Source: Pseudomonas sp. Irchel 3E20 | Lineage (GTDB): Bacteria > Pseudomonadota > Gammaproteobacteria > Pseudomonadales > Pseudomonadaceae | Assembly (NCBI RefSeq): GCF_900187645.1 | Contig: NZ_FYEE01000006.1 | Coordinates: 1-64,000, forward strand | Direction: 5' to 3' | DNA length: 64,000 nucleotides | Shown: positions 16,194-25,907 of the stretch, piece by piece | Position numbering within the stretch: position 1 is the stretch's first letter | Layout of the letters: each line of letters begins with the position of its first letter | The notes under the pieces: model-generated | Seen by the model: the letters and a program-made list of their open reading frames with translations, nothing else | Told to the model about the DNA's origin: nothing | Databases searched by the model: none | Program-made: the position numbers and the translations under genes

Positions 16194-17570
16194 TCAACAC
16201 TCCACCGCACTCACCGCCAACCCGCCGCGGGAGGTTTCTTTGTATTTGTCGTGCATGTCGGCGCCGGTGTCGCGCATGGTGCGGATCACCCGGTCGAGGG
16301 AAATAAAGTGCTGGCCGTCGCCGCGCAAGGCCATTTGCGCGGCGTTGATGGCCTTGACCGCGGCAATCGCGTTGCGCTCGATGCAGGGCACTTGCACCAG
16401 GCCGCCCACCGGGTCGCAGGTCAGGCCGAGGTTGTGTTCCAGGCCGATTTCCGCTGCATTGCACACCTGCTCCGGGGTGGCACCGAGGATCTCCGCCAGC
16501 CCCGCCGCCGCCATGGCGCAGGCCGAACCGACCTCGCCCTGGCAACCCACTTCGGCGCCGGAGATAGAGGCGTTCTTCTTGCACAAAATGCCCACCGCCG
16601 CGGCGCCGAGAAAATAGTCGACCACATTGGCCTCGGTGACCACTTCGCTGAATTTCATAAAGTAGTGCAGCACCGCCGGGATGATCCCCGCCGCGCCGTT
16701 GGTCGGTGCCGTGACCATGCGCCCGCCCGCGGCGTTTTCTTCGTTGACCGCCAGAGCAAACAGGTTGACCCACTCCATGGCGCTCAGGGTCGAGCCGATC
16801 ACGTTGGGCTTGTTCAGTTCTTGCAGGCTGCGGTGCAGGCGGGCGGCGCGGCGGCGCACATTGAGCCCGCCGGGCAGGATGCCTTCGTGCTTGAGGCCCT
16901 GCTCCACGCAGTCCTGCATGGCGCGCCAGAGAGTCATCAGGCCGCTGCGGATTTGTTCTTCCGAACGCCAGGTTTTTTCGTTGGCAAGCATCAGTTGCGC
17001 CACCCGCAAGTTGTGCTTTTCGCACAGTTGCAGCAGCTCTTCGGCGCTGGAGAAATCGTAGGGCAGCACGGTGCGGTCCAAGTCCGCGACGCCGCTGCGG
17101 GCCTGTTGCTCGTCGACGACAAAACCGCCACCGATGGAATAGTAGGTGTCGCGGTGCAACTCGCCCTGCTCGCCCTCGGCCACCAGGGTCATGGCGTTGG
17201 GGTGGAACGGCAGGTTCTCGTCGATCAGGCGCATGTCCCGCGCCCAGACAAACGGCAGCGGCCAGCGGTTATTCAGCAGCAGGGTCTGGGTTTCGCGCAG
17301 GGCCTGGATGCGCACGCCGATCTGCGCCGGGTCGATTGCGTCGGGCCATTCGCCCATCAGGCCCATGATGACCGCGTTGTCGCTGCCGTGGCCGATGCCG
17401 GTGGCCGAGAGCGAGCCGTAGAGCTGCACCTCGACGCGCCGCACCTGCTCCAGCAGGCCCCGCTCCCCCAGCACCTGGACGAACAACGCGGCGGCGCGCA
17501 TCGGCCCGACGGTGTGGGAGCTGGACGGGCCGATACCGATCTTGAACAGGTCAAACACGCTGATAGCCAT
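16194..17570 (-). CDS. sdaB: L-serine dehydratase (4Fe-4S, single-chain)
   Basis: This 458-residue enzyme has the [12 protein letters not shown] phosphate/substrate motif at its N-terminus. Its conserved C-terminal cysteine region includes [24 protein letters not shown] and the [15 protein letters not shown] segment that binds the iron-sulfur cluster. It deaminates L-serine to pyruvate and so finishes the route choline, betaine, glycine, serine, pyruvate. AGGAGG precedes the ATG at 17570. The gene is next to gbdR as in P. aeruginosa (PA5379). The symbol sdaB follows that genome. Confidence 0.93.
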   Translation of the reverse strand: MAISVFDLFKIGIGPSSSHTVGPMRAAALFVQVLGERGLLEQVRRVEVQLYGSLSATGIGHGSDNAVIMGLMGEWPDAIDPAQIGVRIQALRETQTLLLNNRWPLPFVWARDMRLIDENLPFHPNAMTLVAEGEQGELHRDTYYSIGGGFVVDEQQARSGVADLDRTVLPYDFSSAEELLQLCEKHNLRVAQLMLANEKTWRSEEQIRSGLMTLWRAMQDCVEQGLKHEGILPGGLNVRRRAARLHRSLQELNKPNVIGSTLSAMEWVNLFALAVNEENAAGGRMVTAPTNGAAGIIPAVLHYFMKFSEVVTEANVVDYFLGAAAVGILCKKNASISGAEVGCQGEVGSACAMAAAGLAEILGATPEQVCNAAEIGLEHNLGLTCDPVGGLVQVPCIERNAIAAVKAINAAQMALRGDGQHFISLDRVIRTMRDTGADMHDKYKETSRGGLAVSAVEC

Positions 17571-18004
17571 TACCGCGAACCTCCTGATGGACGTGCTATC
17601 GCGCGCAGAAACGCCTGTCGGCGCAACTGCTACGCTCAAGCCGCAATGGCCGCATCATCCGGTTTTCAGGCGCCAGCGCGACGTCTGACACCGACGCACC
17701 CATGCTCACCAGCGCCGCCAGGCCAAAGCAGTGATCTGCGGCCGTTATTTGCGGCGCAGATCGGGTAAAAGCCCTGTTGCAGGGGGGGAAAATTCTGTAA
17801 GCGACCTCACCGACACTGGATACGACCCTGCCTGTACTGGATACGACGCACCCTGTAGGCGTTTGATTTTCACTGTTACATGATCGGTCTCGACTCGATT
17901 GCAAGGCGCCGTGGCAAAGCCGTTCCAGAACGCCCGCCAACCGCAACAGAACAAGCGCGGTGATCCCGTCGGACAACCGCCACAAAACACCCAGGAGTCC
18001 ACCC
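17571..18004. other. Intergenic region between sdaB and cbcX
   Basis: This divergent control region has 434 bases and no supported gene. It contains the 21-bp-period direct repeat described separately, a short inverted repeat near 17772-17784 (CCCTGTTGCAGGG), and the cbcX leader. The large opposite-strand frames here are not coding. Confidence 0.6.
17815..17847 (+). promoter_or_regulatory. Perfect 12-bp direct repeat with 21-bp period (candidate GbdR site)
   Basis: ACTGGATACGAC occurs at 17815-17826 and again at 17836-17847, identical and two helical turns apart. This is the layout expected for an AraC-family dimer. It ends 157 bases before cbcX and lies 244 bases before sdaB, both known members of the GbdR regulon in P. 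aeruginosa. Assignment to GbdR is inferred. Confidence 0.6.
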
Positions 18005-18955
18005 ATGAAAGGTTCCCCGTCGTTGTTGCTGGCCGCCATGCTGAGTCTGCCCGCGCTGGCCCAGGCTGCCGAACCGCAGCAATGCAGTACCGTCAACTTC
18101 TCCGATGTCGGCTGGACCGACATCACCGTCACCACGGCCACCGCCAGCGTCATCCTCGACGCCCTCGGCTACAAGACCAAGACCACCATGATTTCCGTGC
18201 CCGTGACCTACAAGTCCTTGGCCGACGGCAAGAACATGGACGTGTTCCTGGGCAACTGGATGCCGACCATGGAGAACGACATCAAGCCCTACCGCGAGGC
18301 CGGCACCGTGGAAACCGTGCGCGCCAACCTGGAGAACGCCAAGTACACCCTGGCGGTGCCCCAGGCGCTGTACGACAAGGGCCTCAAGGACTTCGCCGAT
18401 ATCGTCAAGTTCAAGAAGGAGCTGGACGGCAAGATCTACGGGATCGAGCCGGGCAACGACGGCAACCGCGTGATCCAGAGCATGATCGACAAAAACGCCT
18501 TCGGCCTTAAAGACGCCGGCTTCAAGGTGGTCGAATCCAGCGAGGCGGGGATGCTGTCCCAGGTCGAACGCGCCCAGCGACGCAGCACGGACGTGGTGTT
18601 CCTGGGCTGGGAACCGCACCCGATGAACACCCGTTTCAAGATGCAGTACCTGAGCGGCGGCGACGCGTTCTTCGGCCCCAACTACGGCCAGGCCACCATC
18701 TACACCAACACCCGCAAGGGCTATGCCCAGGAATGCAGCAACGTGGGCCAGTTGCTGAAAAACCTGTCGTTCACCCTGAACATGGAAAGCACCCTGATGG
18801 GCAATGTCCTGGACGACAAAATGAAACCCGAGGCCGCCGCCCGCGCGTGGCTGAAAAACAACCCGCAGGTGCTCGACACCTGGCTGGCTGGCGTCACCAC
18901 CCTTGACGGAAAACCAGGCCTGGACGCGGTAAAAGCCGACCTGGCCAAACAATAA
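18005..18955 (+). CDS. cbcX: Choline-binding periplasmic protein CbcX
   Basis: This 316-residue protein has a signal peptide (ends near AQAAEP) and the OpuAC/ProX-type fold: DVGWTDITVTTATASVILDALGYK, FLGNWMPTMENDI, GIEPGNDGNRVIQ, FLGWEPHPMN. These contain the tryptophans and aspartates of a quaternary-ammonium binding box. It delivers choline to CbcWV. AGGAG lies before the ATG at 18005. It is a paralogue of CaiX. It is followed by a strong hairpin and then the permease gene. Confidence 0.94.
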   Translation: MKGSPSLLLAAMLSLPALAQAAEPQQCSTVNFSDVGWTDITVTTATASVILDALGYKTKTTMISVPVTYKSLADGKNMDVFLGNWMPTMENDIKPYREAGTVETVRANLENAKYTLAVPQALYDKGLKDFADIVKFKKELDGKIYGIEPGNDGNRVIQSMIDKNAFGLKDAGFKVVESSEAGMLSQVERAQRRSTDVVFLGWEPHPMNTRFKMQYLSGGDAFFGPNYGQATIYTNTRKGYAQECSNVGQLLKNLSFTLNMESTLMGNVLDDKMKPEAAARAWLKNNPQVLDTWLAGVTTLDGKPGLDAVKADLAKQ

Positions 18956-18965
18956 AACGCTTATG

Positions 18966-18997
18966 CCGGGTGGGCTTGCCCGCCCGGGCTGTTTTTT
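18966..18997 (+). terminator. Terminator-like hairpin between cbcX and cbcW
   Basis: A 9-bp stem with one G-U pair (CCGGGTGGG / CCCGCCCGG, loop CTTG) is followed by GCTGTTTTTT. It lies 10 bases after the cbcX stop and 24 before cbcW. It would end most transcripts after the binding-protein gene while letting some continue into the membrane and ATPase genes. Confidence 0.75.
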
Positions 18998-19021
18998 CCT
19001 TGCATGCGGACGTTCACTACC

Positions 19022-19867
19022 ATGCTGATCGATCAGAAAATCCCCCTAGGCCAGCACATCGCGGCATTCGTCGAATGGTTGACGCAACACGGCGCCAACG
19101 TATTCGACGCAATCGCCGTGACACTGGAAACGATGATCCACGGCGTGACGTTTGCGCTGACCTGGTTCAACCCGCTAGCGCTGATCGGTCTGGTCGCGCT
19201 ACTGGCTCATTTCATCCAACGCAAGTGGGGCCTGACGGTGTTCGTCATCGCCTCGTTCCTGCTGATCCTCAACCTGGGTTACTGGCAGGAAACCATGGAA
19301 ACCCTGGCCCAGGTGCTGTTCGCCACCCTGGTGTGCGTGGTGATCGGCGTGCCGCTGGGCATCCTCGCCGCCCACAAACCGATGTTCTACACCGCGATGC
19401 GCCCGGTGCTGGACCTGATGCAGACCGTACCGACCTTCGTTTACCTGATCCCCACCCTGACCCTGTTCGGCCTGGGCGTGGTGCCGGGGCTGATTTCCAC
19501 GGTGGTGTTCGCGATTGCCGCGCCCATCCGCCTGACCTACCTGGGCATCCGCGACGTGCCCCAGGAACTGCTCGACGCGGGCAAGGCCTTTGGCTGTTCG
19601 CGCCGCCAACTGCTGTCGCGCATCGAACTGCCCCACGCCATGCCGAGCATCGCCGCCGGCATCACCCAGTGCATCATGCTGTCGCTGTCGATGGTGGTGA
19701 TCGCCGCGCTGGTGGGGGCCGATGGCCTGGGCAAACCCGTGGTCAACGCACTGAACACAGCCGATATCGCCCTGGGCTTCGAGGCGGGCCTGGCGATTGT
19801 GCTGCTGGCCATCATGCTCGACCGTATCTGCAAACAACCCGACGCCAAAGTAGGGGCTGACGCATGA
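19022..19867 (+). CDS. cbcW: Choline/betaine/carnitine ABC transporter permease CbcW
   Basis: This 281-residue inner-membrane protein is of the ProW type with about six membrane segments. It has the EAA-loop typical of binding-protein-dependent permeases (ELLDAGKAFGCSRRQLLSRIELPHAMPSI). It pairs with CbcV and with several binding proteins. I chose the ATG at 19022; the ATG at 19004 would add six residues. Neither has a strong ribosome-binding site, which fits lower expression than cbcX. Its stop overlaps the cbcV ATG. Confidence 0.93.
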   Translation: MLIDQKIPLGQHIAAFVEWLTQHGANVFDAIAVTLETMIHGVTFALTWFNPLALIGLVALLAHFIQRKWGLTVFVIASFLLILNLGYWQETMETLAQVLFATLVCVVIGVPLGILAAHKPMFYTAMRPVLDLMQTVPTFVYLIPTLTLFGLGVVPGLISTVVFAIAAPIRLTYLGIRDVPQELLDAGKAFGCSRRQLLSRIELPHAMPSIAAGITQCIMLSLSMVVIAALVGADGLGKPVVNALNTADIALGFEAGLAIVLLAIMLDRICKQPDAKVGADA

Positions 19868-21042
19868 GCATCATCCGCTTCGATAACGTAGACGTTATCT
19901 TCTCCAAAGACCCGCGCGAGGCCCTGAAACTGCTGGACCAGGGCATGACGCGCAACGAAATCCTGAAAAAGACCGGGCAGATTGTCGGCGTCGAAAAAGC
20001 CAGCCTGGATATCGACAAAGGTGAGATCTGCGTGCTGATGGGCCTCTCCGGCTCCGGCAAGTCGAGCCTGCTGCGCTGCATCAACGGCTTGAACACCGTC
20101 AGCCGCGGGCACCTGTTCGTCGAACATGAAGGCCGCCAGATCGATATCGCCTCCTGCACCCCCGCCGAGCTGAAAATGATGCGCACCCAACGCATCGCCA
20201 TGGTGTTCCAGAAGTTCGCCCTGATGCCCTGGCTGACGGTGCGCGAGAACATCAGCTTCGGCCTGGAAATGCAGGGCCGCCCGGAAAAGGAACGCAAGAA
20301 ACTGGTGGATGAAAAACTCGAACTGGTGGGCCTGACCCAATGGCGCAACAAGAAGCCCGATGAACTGTCCGGGGGCATGCAACAGCGTGTCGGCCTGGCC
20401 CGCGCCCTGGCGATGGACGCCGATATCCTGCTGATGGACGAACCCTTCTCAGCCCTCGACCCGTTGATTCGCCAGGGTTTGCAGGACGAATTGCTGGAGC
20501 TGCAACGCAAGCTGGCCAAGACCATCGTGTTCGTCAGCCATGACCTGGACGAAGCCCTGAAACTGGGCAGCCGCATCGCCATCATGAAGGACGGGCGGAT
20601 CATCCAGTACAGCAAGCCCGAGCAGATCGTGCTCAACCCCGCCGACGACTACGTACGCACCTTCGTCGCCCACACCAACCCGCTCAACGTGCTGTGCGGG
20701 CGCAGCCTGATGCGCACGCTGGACAACTGCAAACGCATCAACGGTTCAGTGTGCCTGGACCCGGGCGGCGACTCCTGGCTCGACCTGGCCGAAGGCAACA
20801 CCATCAAGGGCGCGCGCCAGAACGGTGCGAGCCTGGACCTGCAAAACTGGGCCCCGGGCCAAGCGGTCGAAGCCCTGGACCGGCGCCCGACCCTGGTGGA
20901 TTCGAACATCGGCATGCGCGATGCCCTGCAGATCCGCTACCAGACCGGCAACAAACTGGTGCTGCACGACAACCACCATGTGGTCGGGATACTCGGCGAC
21001 AGCGAGCTGTACCACGCGCTGCTGGGCAAGAACCTGGGCTGA
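19864..21042 (+). CDS. cbcV: Choline/betaine/carnitine ABC transporter ATPase CbcV
   Basis: This 392-residue ATPase is of the ProV type. It shows Walker A GLSGSGKSS (near residue 60), signature LSGGMQQRV, Walker B ILLMDEPFSALD and switch VFVSHDLDEAL. About 130 C-terminal residues follow the ATPase core, in the place of the regulatory CBS region of ProV/OpuAA. The ATG overlaps the cbcW stop (ATGA), so the two are translationally coupled. Confidence 0.95.
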   Translation: MSIIRFDNVDVIFSKDPREALKLLDQGMTRNEILKKTGQIVGVEKASLDIDKGEICVLMGLSGSGKSSLLRCINGLNTVSRGHLFVEHEGRQIDIASCTPAELKMMRTQRIAMVFQKFALMPWLTVRENISFGLEMQGRPEKERKKLVDEKLELVGLTQWRNKKPDELSGGMQQRVGLARALAMDADILLMDEPFSALDPLIRQGLQDELLELQRKLAKTIVFVSHDLDEALKLGSRIAIMKDGRIIQYSKPEQIVLNPADDYVRTFVAHTNPLNVLCGRSLMRTLDNCKRINGSVCLDPGGDSWLDLAEGNTIKGARQNGASLDLQNWAPGQAVEALDRRPTLVDSNIGMRDALQIRYQTGNKLVLHDNHHVVGILGDSELYHALLGKNLG

Positions 21043-21071
21043 CAACCCGCCCAAAAATCCATGTGCAGCCG

Positions 21072-21169
21072 TGTGGGAGCTGCTTGTGTGGGAGCGAGCC
21101 CGCTCGCGATAGCCGTCGATCAGTCACTGGCGTACCGACTGACGCCCCCATCGCGGGCAAGCCCCACAG
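21072..21169. repeat. REPIN between cbcV and betT
   Basis: TGTGGGAGCGAGCCCGCTCGCGATAGCC and the inverted CCCATCGCGGGCAAGCCCCACAG flank about 40 bases. It separates two converging genes. A partial extra copy (GTGTGGGAGCTGC) precedes it. Confidence 0.8.
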
Positions 21170-21177
21170 CGTTGGCC

Positions 21178-23175
21178 TTAGCTGTAAACCCGCCCAAGGA
21201 GCTGGCGATGGCTTTCGAACTGGTCGAGCACATCGCGGGTGATCTGCTCGGCCGTGAAGCCCATCAAGTCGTACTCCTGGCTGCCGTTGTGCAGGTACAC
21301 CTCGGCGCGGTAGTAGCGGGCGCGGTCTTCTGCGACATCAGCCGAATCGCTCGGCGCCGCCAGGTAGCCGTCCAGGCTCACTTCATAAACAAACGGATTG
21401 CCCTCTTCCATCTCCAGGCGCAAGCCCATGCAGCGCTTGGACTTGCCCAACAACGTCTGCACATCCAGGCCCTGGGCGCGCAGCAGGGTCGCGGCCTCTT
21501 CCAGCGCCGGGGTCACTTTGCGGTCCATAAAGCGCTGCACCACCGCTTGCGTGGGGTGCAGGTCCAGGGCGCTGAGGCGCTCGCTGAAACCACGGCGCCC
21601 ACGTTCAGCCAGTTGCGCCTGCTCCTGTTCGATCTGCACGTCCTGGCGCATGGCCTTGTGCAAGCCGAACATGAAGCACACCAGCACCACCGAGAACGGC
21701 AGCCCCGCCAGCACCACCATGGTCTGCATGGCCTGGAAGTTACCGGCGAACAACAGCCCGATGGTCACCAGGGTAATCACCGCCGACCAGAAGATGCGCA
21801 GCCAATGGGGCGCGTCCTCGTCCACGTTGCCGCCCTTGCACGACAGGTTGGCCATCATCACCGCGCCGGAGTCGGCCGGGGTGAGGAACAGCACGAAGCC
21901 GACGAAGATCGATACGCCGATCACCACTTTCGACGCCGGGTAATGCTCAAGCAATTGGTAAATGGCCATGGACGGCTGCTCCAGCGCCGTCTTGCCCAGC
22001 TCCACCGCCCCGTGGTTCATCACCAGGTCCAGGGCCGAGTTACCGAAGATCGACAGCCACGCCAGGGTGAAGCCCAGGGGAATCAGCAGCACCCCCGCCA
22101 CCAGTTCACGCACCGTGCGGCCACGGGAGATACGCGCAATGAACATGCCGACAAATGGCGCCCAGGAAATCCACCACGCCCAATAGAACAGGGTCCACAG
22201 GCCCAGCCAGCGGTCGGACTTGTCGCTGTCGCCCTCGTACACATAGAGGTCGAAGGTTTTCAGCACCACGCCGTTGAGGTAGTCCCCCACGTTCTGCACG
22301 AAACCATTGAGCAAGTGCAGGGTGGGGCCGAACAGCAAGACGAAGATCAGCAAGCCGCTGAACAGCACGATGTTCAGGTTGGACAGGCGGCGGATGCCGT
22401 TTTCCACACCCGATACGGCGGCGATGGTGGCCACGGTGCTCATGACAATGATGACGATCAGCAGGTTGGTGTTGCTGTGTTCCATGCCGAACAGGTTTTC
22501 CAACCCCGAAGACACCTGCATCGCCCCGATGCCCAGGTTGGTCACCAGGCCCAGCAGGGTCACGAACATGCCGAAACCGTCCACCGCGTGCCCGGCCGCG
22601 CCCTTGACCCAGCGCTCGCCCACCAGCGGGTACAGCGCCGAACGCAAGGCCAGCGGCTGGTTATGGCGATAGGCGAAATAGGCCACGGCCAGCCCGACCA
22701 GGGCGTAGATCGCCCAGCCATGCAGGCCCCAGTGCAGGAACGTCAATTGCACCGCTTGGCGTGCCGCCAGGTTGCTGCCGGCCACGCCTTCGGGCGGGTT
22801 GAAGAAGTGGTCCAGGGGCTCGGACGCGCCGAAGTACAGCAGCGAAATGCCGATCCCCGAGGAAAACAACATGCCGGCCCAGGCGCCGTAGCTGAAGTCC
22901 GGCGTGTCGTCCTTACTCCCCAGCTTGAGCTTGCCGTAGGAGGAAAACGCCAGGCCCACCACGAACACCAAGTAGGCGGCGATCACCAGCATGTAGTACC
23001 AGCCGAAGCTGCGCGACAACCAGTCCTGGGCAAGCCCCAGCACTCTCCCGGCTTCTTGCGGCGCGGCAATGAGAATGGCGGTCAGCAGCAGAATCAGCGC
23101 GGTGGAGGTGTAGAACACCCAACCGTTGACCGTCACCTTCTGGGGCGGGGTCTTTATAAGAGAGGCAGAACTCAT
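21178..23175 (-). CDS. betT: Choline uptake carrier of the BCCT family (BetT)
   Basis: This 665-residue protein has about twelve membrane segments and the BCCT signature (FYWAWWISWAPFVGMFIARISRGRTVREL). Its GISLLYFGASEPLDHFF segment is typical of choline carriers. A long cytoplasmic C-terminal tail of about 150 residues (from about 510) is present, as in osmotically controlled BetT proteins. I chose the ATG at 23175 with an upstream GGAG; the frame is open to 23235. It diverges from betI across a region with a BetI-type operator and corresponds to betT1 (PA5375). Confidence 0.92.
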   Translation of the reverse strand: MSSASLIKTPPQKVTVNGWVFYTSTALILLLTAILIAAPQEAGRVLGLAQDWLSRSFGWYYMLVIAAYLVFVVGLAFSSYGKLKLGSKDDTPDFSYGAWAGMLFSSGIGISLLYFGASEPLDHFFNPPEGVAGSNLAARQAVQLTFLHWGLHGWAIYALVGLAVAYFAYRHNQPLALRSALYPLVGERWVKGAAGHAVDGFGMFVTLLGLVTNLGIGAMQVSSGLENLFGMEHSNTNLLIVIIVMSTVATIAAVSGVENGIRRLSNLNIVLFSGLLIFVLLFGPTLHLLNGFVQNVGDYLNGVVLKTFDLYVYEGDSDKSDRWLGLWTLFYWAWWISWAPFVGMFIARISRGRTVRELVAGVLLIPLGFTLAWLSIFGNSALDLVMNHGAVELGKTALEQPSMAIYQLLEHYPASKVVIGVSIFVGFVLFLTPADSGAVMMANLSCKGGNVDEDAPHWLRIFWSAVITLVTIGLLFAGNFQAMQTMVVLAGLPFSVVLVCFMFGLHKAMRQDVQIEQEQAQLAERGRRGFSERLSALDLHPTQAVVQRFMDRKVTPALEEAATLLRAQGLDVQTLLGKSKRCMGLRLEMEEGNPFVYEVSLDGYLAAPSDSADVAEDRARYYRAEVYLHNGSQEYDLMGFTAEQITRDVLDQFESHRQLLGRVYS

Positions 23176-23591
23176 TGCACAGATGCTCCAGGCAGTGCGA
23201 GAGAAAGACGCAAGGCATTGCTTCTCCTGCGCCACCGGTCAGTTGGCAGCCGGCGGGCAGGTGATATAAAGGCACCCCGAAAAAAAGCCCGAACCCATGC
23301 GATAGGCACAGACCCGCGACGTTGAAAGCCCACCTCACCACTGCCGGGCCTTTGAGGCCGCGCAGCGCTAAGCAGCGGGGTTGCAACGGTGCGCGCCTGC
23401 CCTGGCGGGGTTTCGAGCGTTTGAGGGTGCCGTTTTTTTCATCGCTCACGAGTAGGAAATACCCGTAGGCAGCGACGAATTGTCGCAGAGCTTATTCTTT
23501 GTTGATTGAACGTTCAATCAAAACAAAATAGACTGGCCTTCACTCCGGTTGCCGCTTGTCGCCCACCGGAAGGCCTAAGGAGATGTGCAAG
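23176..23591. other. Divergent betT-betI control region
   Basis: The 416 bases between the two start codons contain no supported gene. The AT-rich 23490-23535 segment includes the palindrome described separately and probably the betI promoter. The opposite-strand frame across 22913-23449 runs into betT and is not coding. Confidence 0.6.
23502..23521. promoter_or_regulatory. Perfect 20-bp palindrome, BetI operator candidate
   Basis: TTGATTGAACGTTCAATCAA is a perfect inverted repeat 70 bases before betI. It has the TTGAACGTTCAA core typical of TetR-family BetI sites. Choline would release BetI and induce betIBA and possibly betT. Confidence 0.85.
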
Positions 23592-24185
23592 ATGCCCAAG
23601 GTCGGTATGCAACCCATTCGCCGCCAGCAGTTGATCGAAGCCACGCTGACGGCGGTCGATCAAGTCGGCATGGGGGACGCCAGCATTGCGCTGATCGCCC
23701 GTTTGGCCGGTGTCTCCAATGGCATCATCAGCCACTACTTTCAGGACAAGAATGGCCTGATCGCCGCCACCATGCGGTACCTGATGAATGTCCTGATCGA
23801 GAACGTCGCCGAGCGCCGACAGGCGCTGACAGATGACAGCCCGCGGGCCCATCTGCAGGTGATTATCGAAGGCAACTTCGACGCCAGCCAGGTCAATGGC
23901 CCGGCCATGAAAACCTGGCTCGCCTTCTGGGCCAGCAGCATGCACCAACCGTCATTGCACCGGTTGCAGCGGATCAACGATCACCGCTTGTATTCCAACC
24001 TGTGCTGCCAGTTCCGCCGCGTCCTGCCATTGCCCGAGGCACGCAGCGCCGCCCGGGGCCTGGCTGCCTTGATCGACGGTTTGTGGTTGCGCGGCGCGCT
24101 GTCGGGAGACGCTTTCGACACCGTGCAGGCGCAGCGGATCGCTTACGAATACATGGATTTCCAATTGGCCAAGCAGGTGAGTTAG
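23592..24185 (+). CDS. betI: Choline-responsive repressor BetI
   Basis: This 197-residue TetR-family protein has the helix-turn-helix [19 protein letters not shown] (near residues 30-48) characteristic of BetI, and a helical ligand-binding domain. It represses betIBA in the absence of choline. AAGGAG lies nine bases before the ATG at 23592. It is the first gene of betI-betB-betA. Confidence 0.96.
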   Translation: MPKVGMQPIRRQQLIEATLTAVDQVGMGDASIALIARLAGVSNGIISHYFQDKNGLIAATMRYLMNVLIENVAERRQALTDDSPRAHLQVIIEGNFDASQVNGPAMKTWLAFWASSMHQPSLHRLQRINDHRLYSNLCCQFRRVLPLPEARSAARGLAALIDGLWLRGALSGDAFDTVQAQRIAYEYMDFQLAKQVS

Positions 24186-24300
24186 AGCCCACACAAAACG
24201 CTCAACCCCTGAACTGCCGCGCCGCGTTGTTGCCACAACCTTGTGGCCCCACGCGGTGCGGTCAACGCCAACCACTTTATGCACTTGCGAGGACTTAAAA

Positions 24301-25773
24301 ATGGCCCGTTTCGGACTGCAAAAACTCTACATCGACGGCGGCTACACCGACGCTGGCAGCGATGCCACCTTCGACGCCATCAACCCGGCCAACGGTGAAG
24401 TCCTTGCCCAAGTGCAACGCGCAACCTTCGACGACGTCGAACGCGCCGTGGTTTCGGCCGAGAAAGGCCAGAAAATCTGGGCCGCCATGACCGCCATGGA
24501 GCGCTCGCGCATCCTGCGCCGCGCCGTGGACATCCTGCGCGAGCGCAACGATGAACTGGCCGCCCTGGAAACCCTGGACACCGGCAAATCCTTCTCCGAA
24601 ACCAAATACGTCGACATCGTCACCGGCGCCGACGTGCTGGAATACTACGCCGGCCTGGTGCCCGCCATCGAAGGCGAGCAGATCCCGCTGCGCACCACCT
24701 CGTTCGTCTACACCCGCCGCGAACCCCTGGGCGTGGTGGCCGGTATCGGCGCGTGGAACTACCCGATCCAGATCGCCTTGTGGAAATCCGCACCGGCCTT
24801 GGCCGCGGGCAACGCGATGATCTTCAAGCCCAGCGAAGTGACCTCCCTGACCACCCTGAAACTGGCCGAGATCTACACCGAAGCCGGCCTGCCCGACGGC
24901 GTGTTCAACGTACTGACCGGCAGCGGCCGGGAAGTCGGCACCTGGCTGACCGAGCACCCGCGCATCGAAAAAATCTCCTTCACCGGCGGCACCGACACCG
25001 GCAAGAAGGTCATGGCCAGCGCTTCGAGCTCCTCGCTCAAGGACGTGACCATGGAACTGGGCGGCAAGTCGCCGCTGATTATCTTCGACGACGCCGACCT
25101 GGACCGCGCCGCCGACACCGCGATGATGGCCAACTTCTACAGCTCGGGCCAGGTGTGCACCAACGGCACCCGCGTGTTCGTGCCGACCCACCTCAAAGCC
25201 GCGTTCGAGGCCAAGATCGTCGAGCGCGTGGCGCGCATCCGCATCGGCAACCCGGAAGACGAAAACACCAACTTCGGCCCGCTGGTCAGCTTCGCCCACA
25301 TGGAAAGCGTGCTTGGCTACATTGCCAAGGGTAAGGCCGAAGGCGCCCGCGTGCTGTGCGGCGGCGAACGCCTGAGCACAGGCGAACTGGCCAAGGGTGC
25401 GTTCGTCGCCCCGACCGTGTTCACCGACTGCACCGATGAGATGACCATCGTGCGCGAGGAAATCTTTGGCCCGGTGATGAGCATCCTCACCTACGACACC
25501 GAAGAAGAAGTGATCCGCCGCGCCAACGACACCGACTTCGGCCTGGCCGCGGGCCTGGTGACCAAGGACCTGAACCGCGCCCACCGCGTGATTCACCAGT
25601 TGGAAGCAGGCATCTGCTGGATCAACGCCTGGGGCGAATCCGACGCCAAGATGCCGGTCGGCGGCTACAAGCAGTCGGGCGTGGGCCGTGAAAACGGGAT
25701 CAGCTCGCTGAACAACTTCACCCGCATCAAATCGGTACAGGTCGAGCTGGGCGATTACGCGTCGGTGTTTTAA
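24301..25773 (+). CDS. betB: Betaine aldehyde dehydrogenase BetB
   Basis: This 490-residue enzyme is the usual family length. Catalytic features visible are the glutamate in MELGGKSP, the nucleophilic cysteine in [12 protein letters not shown], and the NAD(P)-binding [11 protein letters not shown]. It oxidises betaine aldehyde to glycine betaine. The ATG at 24301 follows GAGGACTTAAAA; the frame is open upstream to 24241. An inverted repeat separates it from betA. Confidence 0.97.
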   Translation: MARFGLQKLYIDGGYTDAGSDATFDAINPANGEVLAQVQRATFDDVERAVVSAEKGQKIWAAMTAMERSRILRRAVDILRERNDELAALETLDTGKSFSETKYVDIVTGADVLEYYAGLVPAIEGEQIPLRTTSFVYTRREPLGVVAGIGAWNYPIQIALWKSAPALAAGNAMIFKPSEVTSLTTLKLAEIYTEAGLPDGVFNVLTGSGREVGTWLTEHPRIEKISFTGGTDTGKKVMASASSSSLKDVTMELGGKSPLIIFDDADLDRAADTAMMANFYSSGQVCTNGTRVFVPTHLKAAFEAKIVERVARIRIGNPEDENTNFGPLVSFAHMESVLGYIAKGKAEGARVLCGGERLSTGELAKGAFVAPTVFTDCTDEMTIVREEIFGPVMSILTYDTEEEVIRRANDTDFGLAAGLVTKDLNRAHRVIHQLEAGICWINAWGESDAKMPVGGYKQSGVGRENGISSLNNFTRIKSVQVELGDYASVF

Positions 25774-25781
25774 ACAGCCTT

Positions 25782-25888
25782 GAGCGGCAAGCTTCAAGCT
25801 GCCAGTAACCGCAGCTTGGCTTGCCGTAATCCCTGACGCACAGCGCGCTGCTCTTTCTTGCAGCTTGAAGCTTGGAGCTTGCCGCTTA
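25782..25888. repeat. Inverted repeat of the AAGCTTCAAGCTGC family, between betB and betA
   Basis: GAGCGGCAAGCTTCAAGCTG on the left and CAGCTTGAAGCTTGGAGCTT plus GCCGCTT on the right form a long hairpin. The same family occurs between dgcA and dgcB (4203-4282). Confidence 0.65.
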
Positions 25889-25907
25889 AAGCTCCCCCGG
25901 AGTTCCC

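Noticed and set aside
16146..17768. Long plus-strand frame opposite the L-serine dehydratase gene
   Set aside because: The minus-strand serine dehydratase has clear family motifs; the opposite frame shows only mirror-type composition.
21061..23325. 754-codon plus-strand frame opposite betT
   Set aside because: It is His/Gln/Arg-rich with no domain and is fully explained by betT codon bias.
22913..23449. Minus-strand frame across the betT start and the betT-betI control region
   Set aside because: It overlaps the conserved N-terminus of betT in another frame and has no homology-like features.
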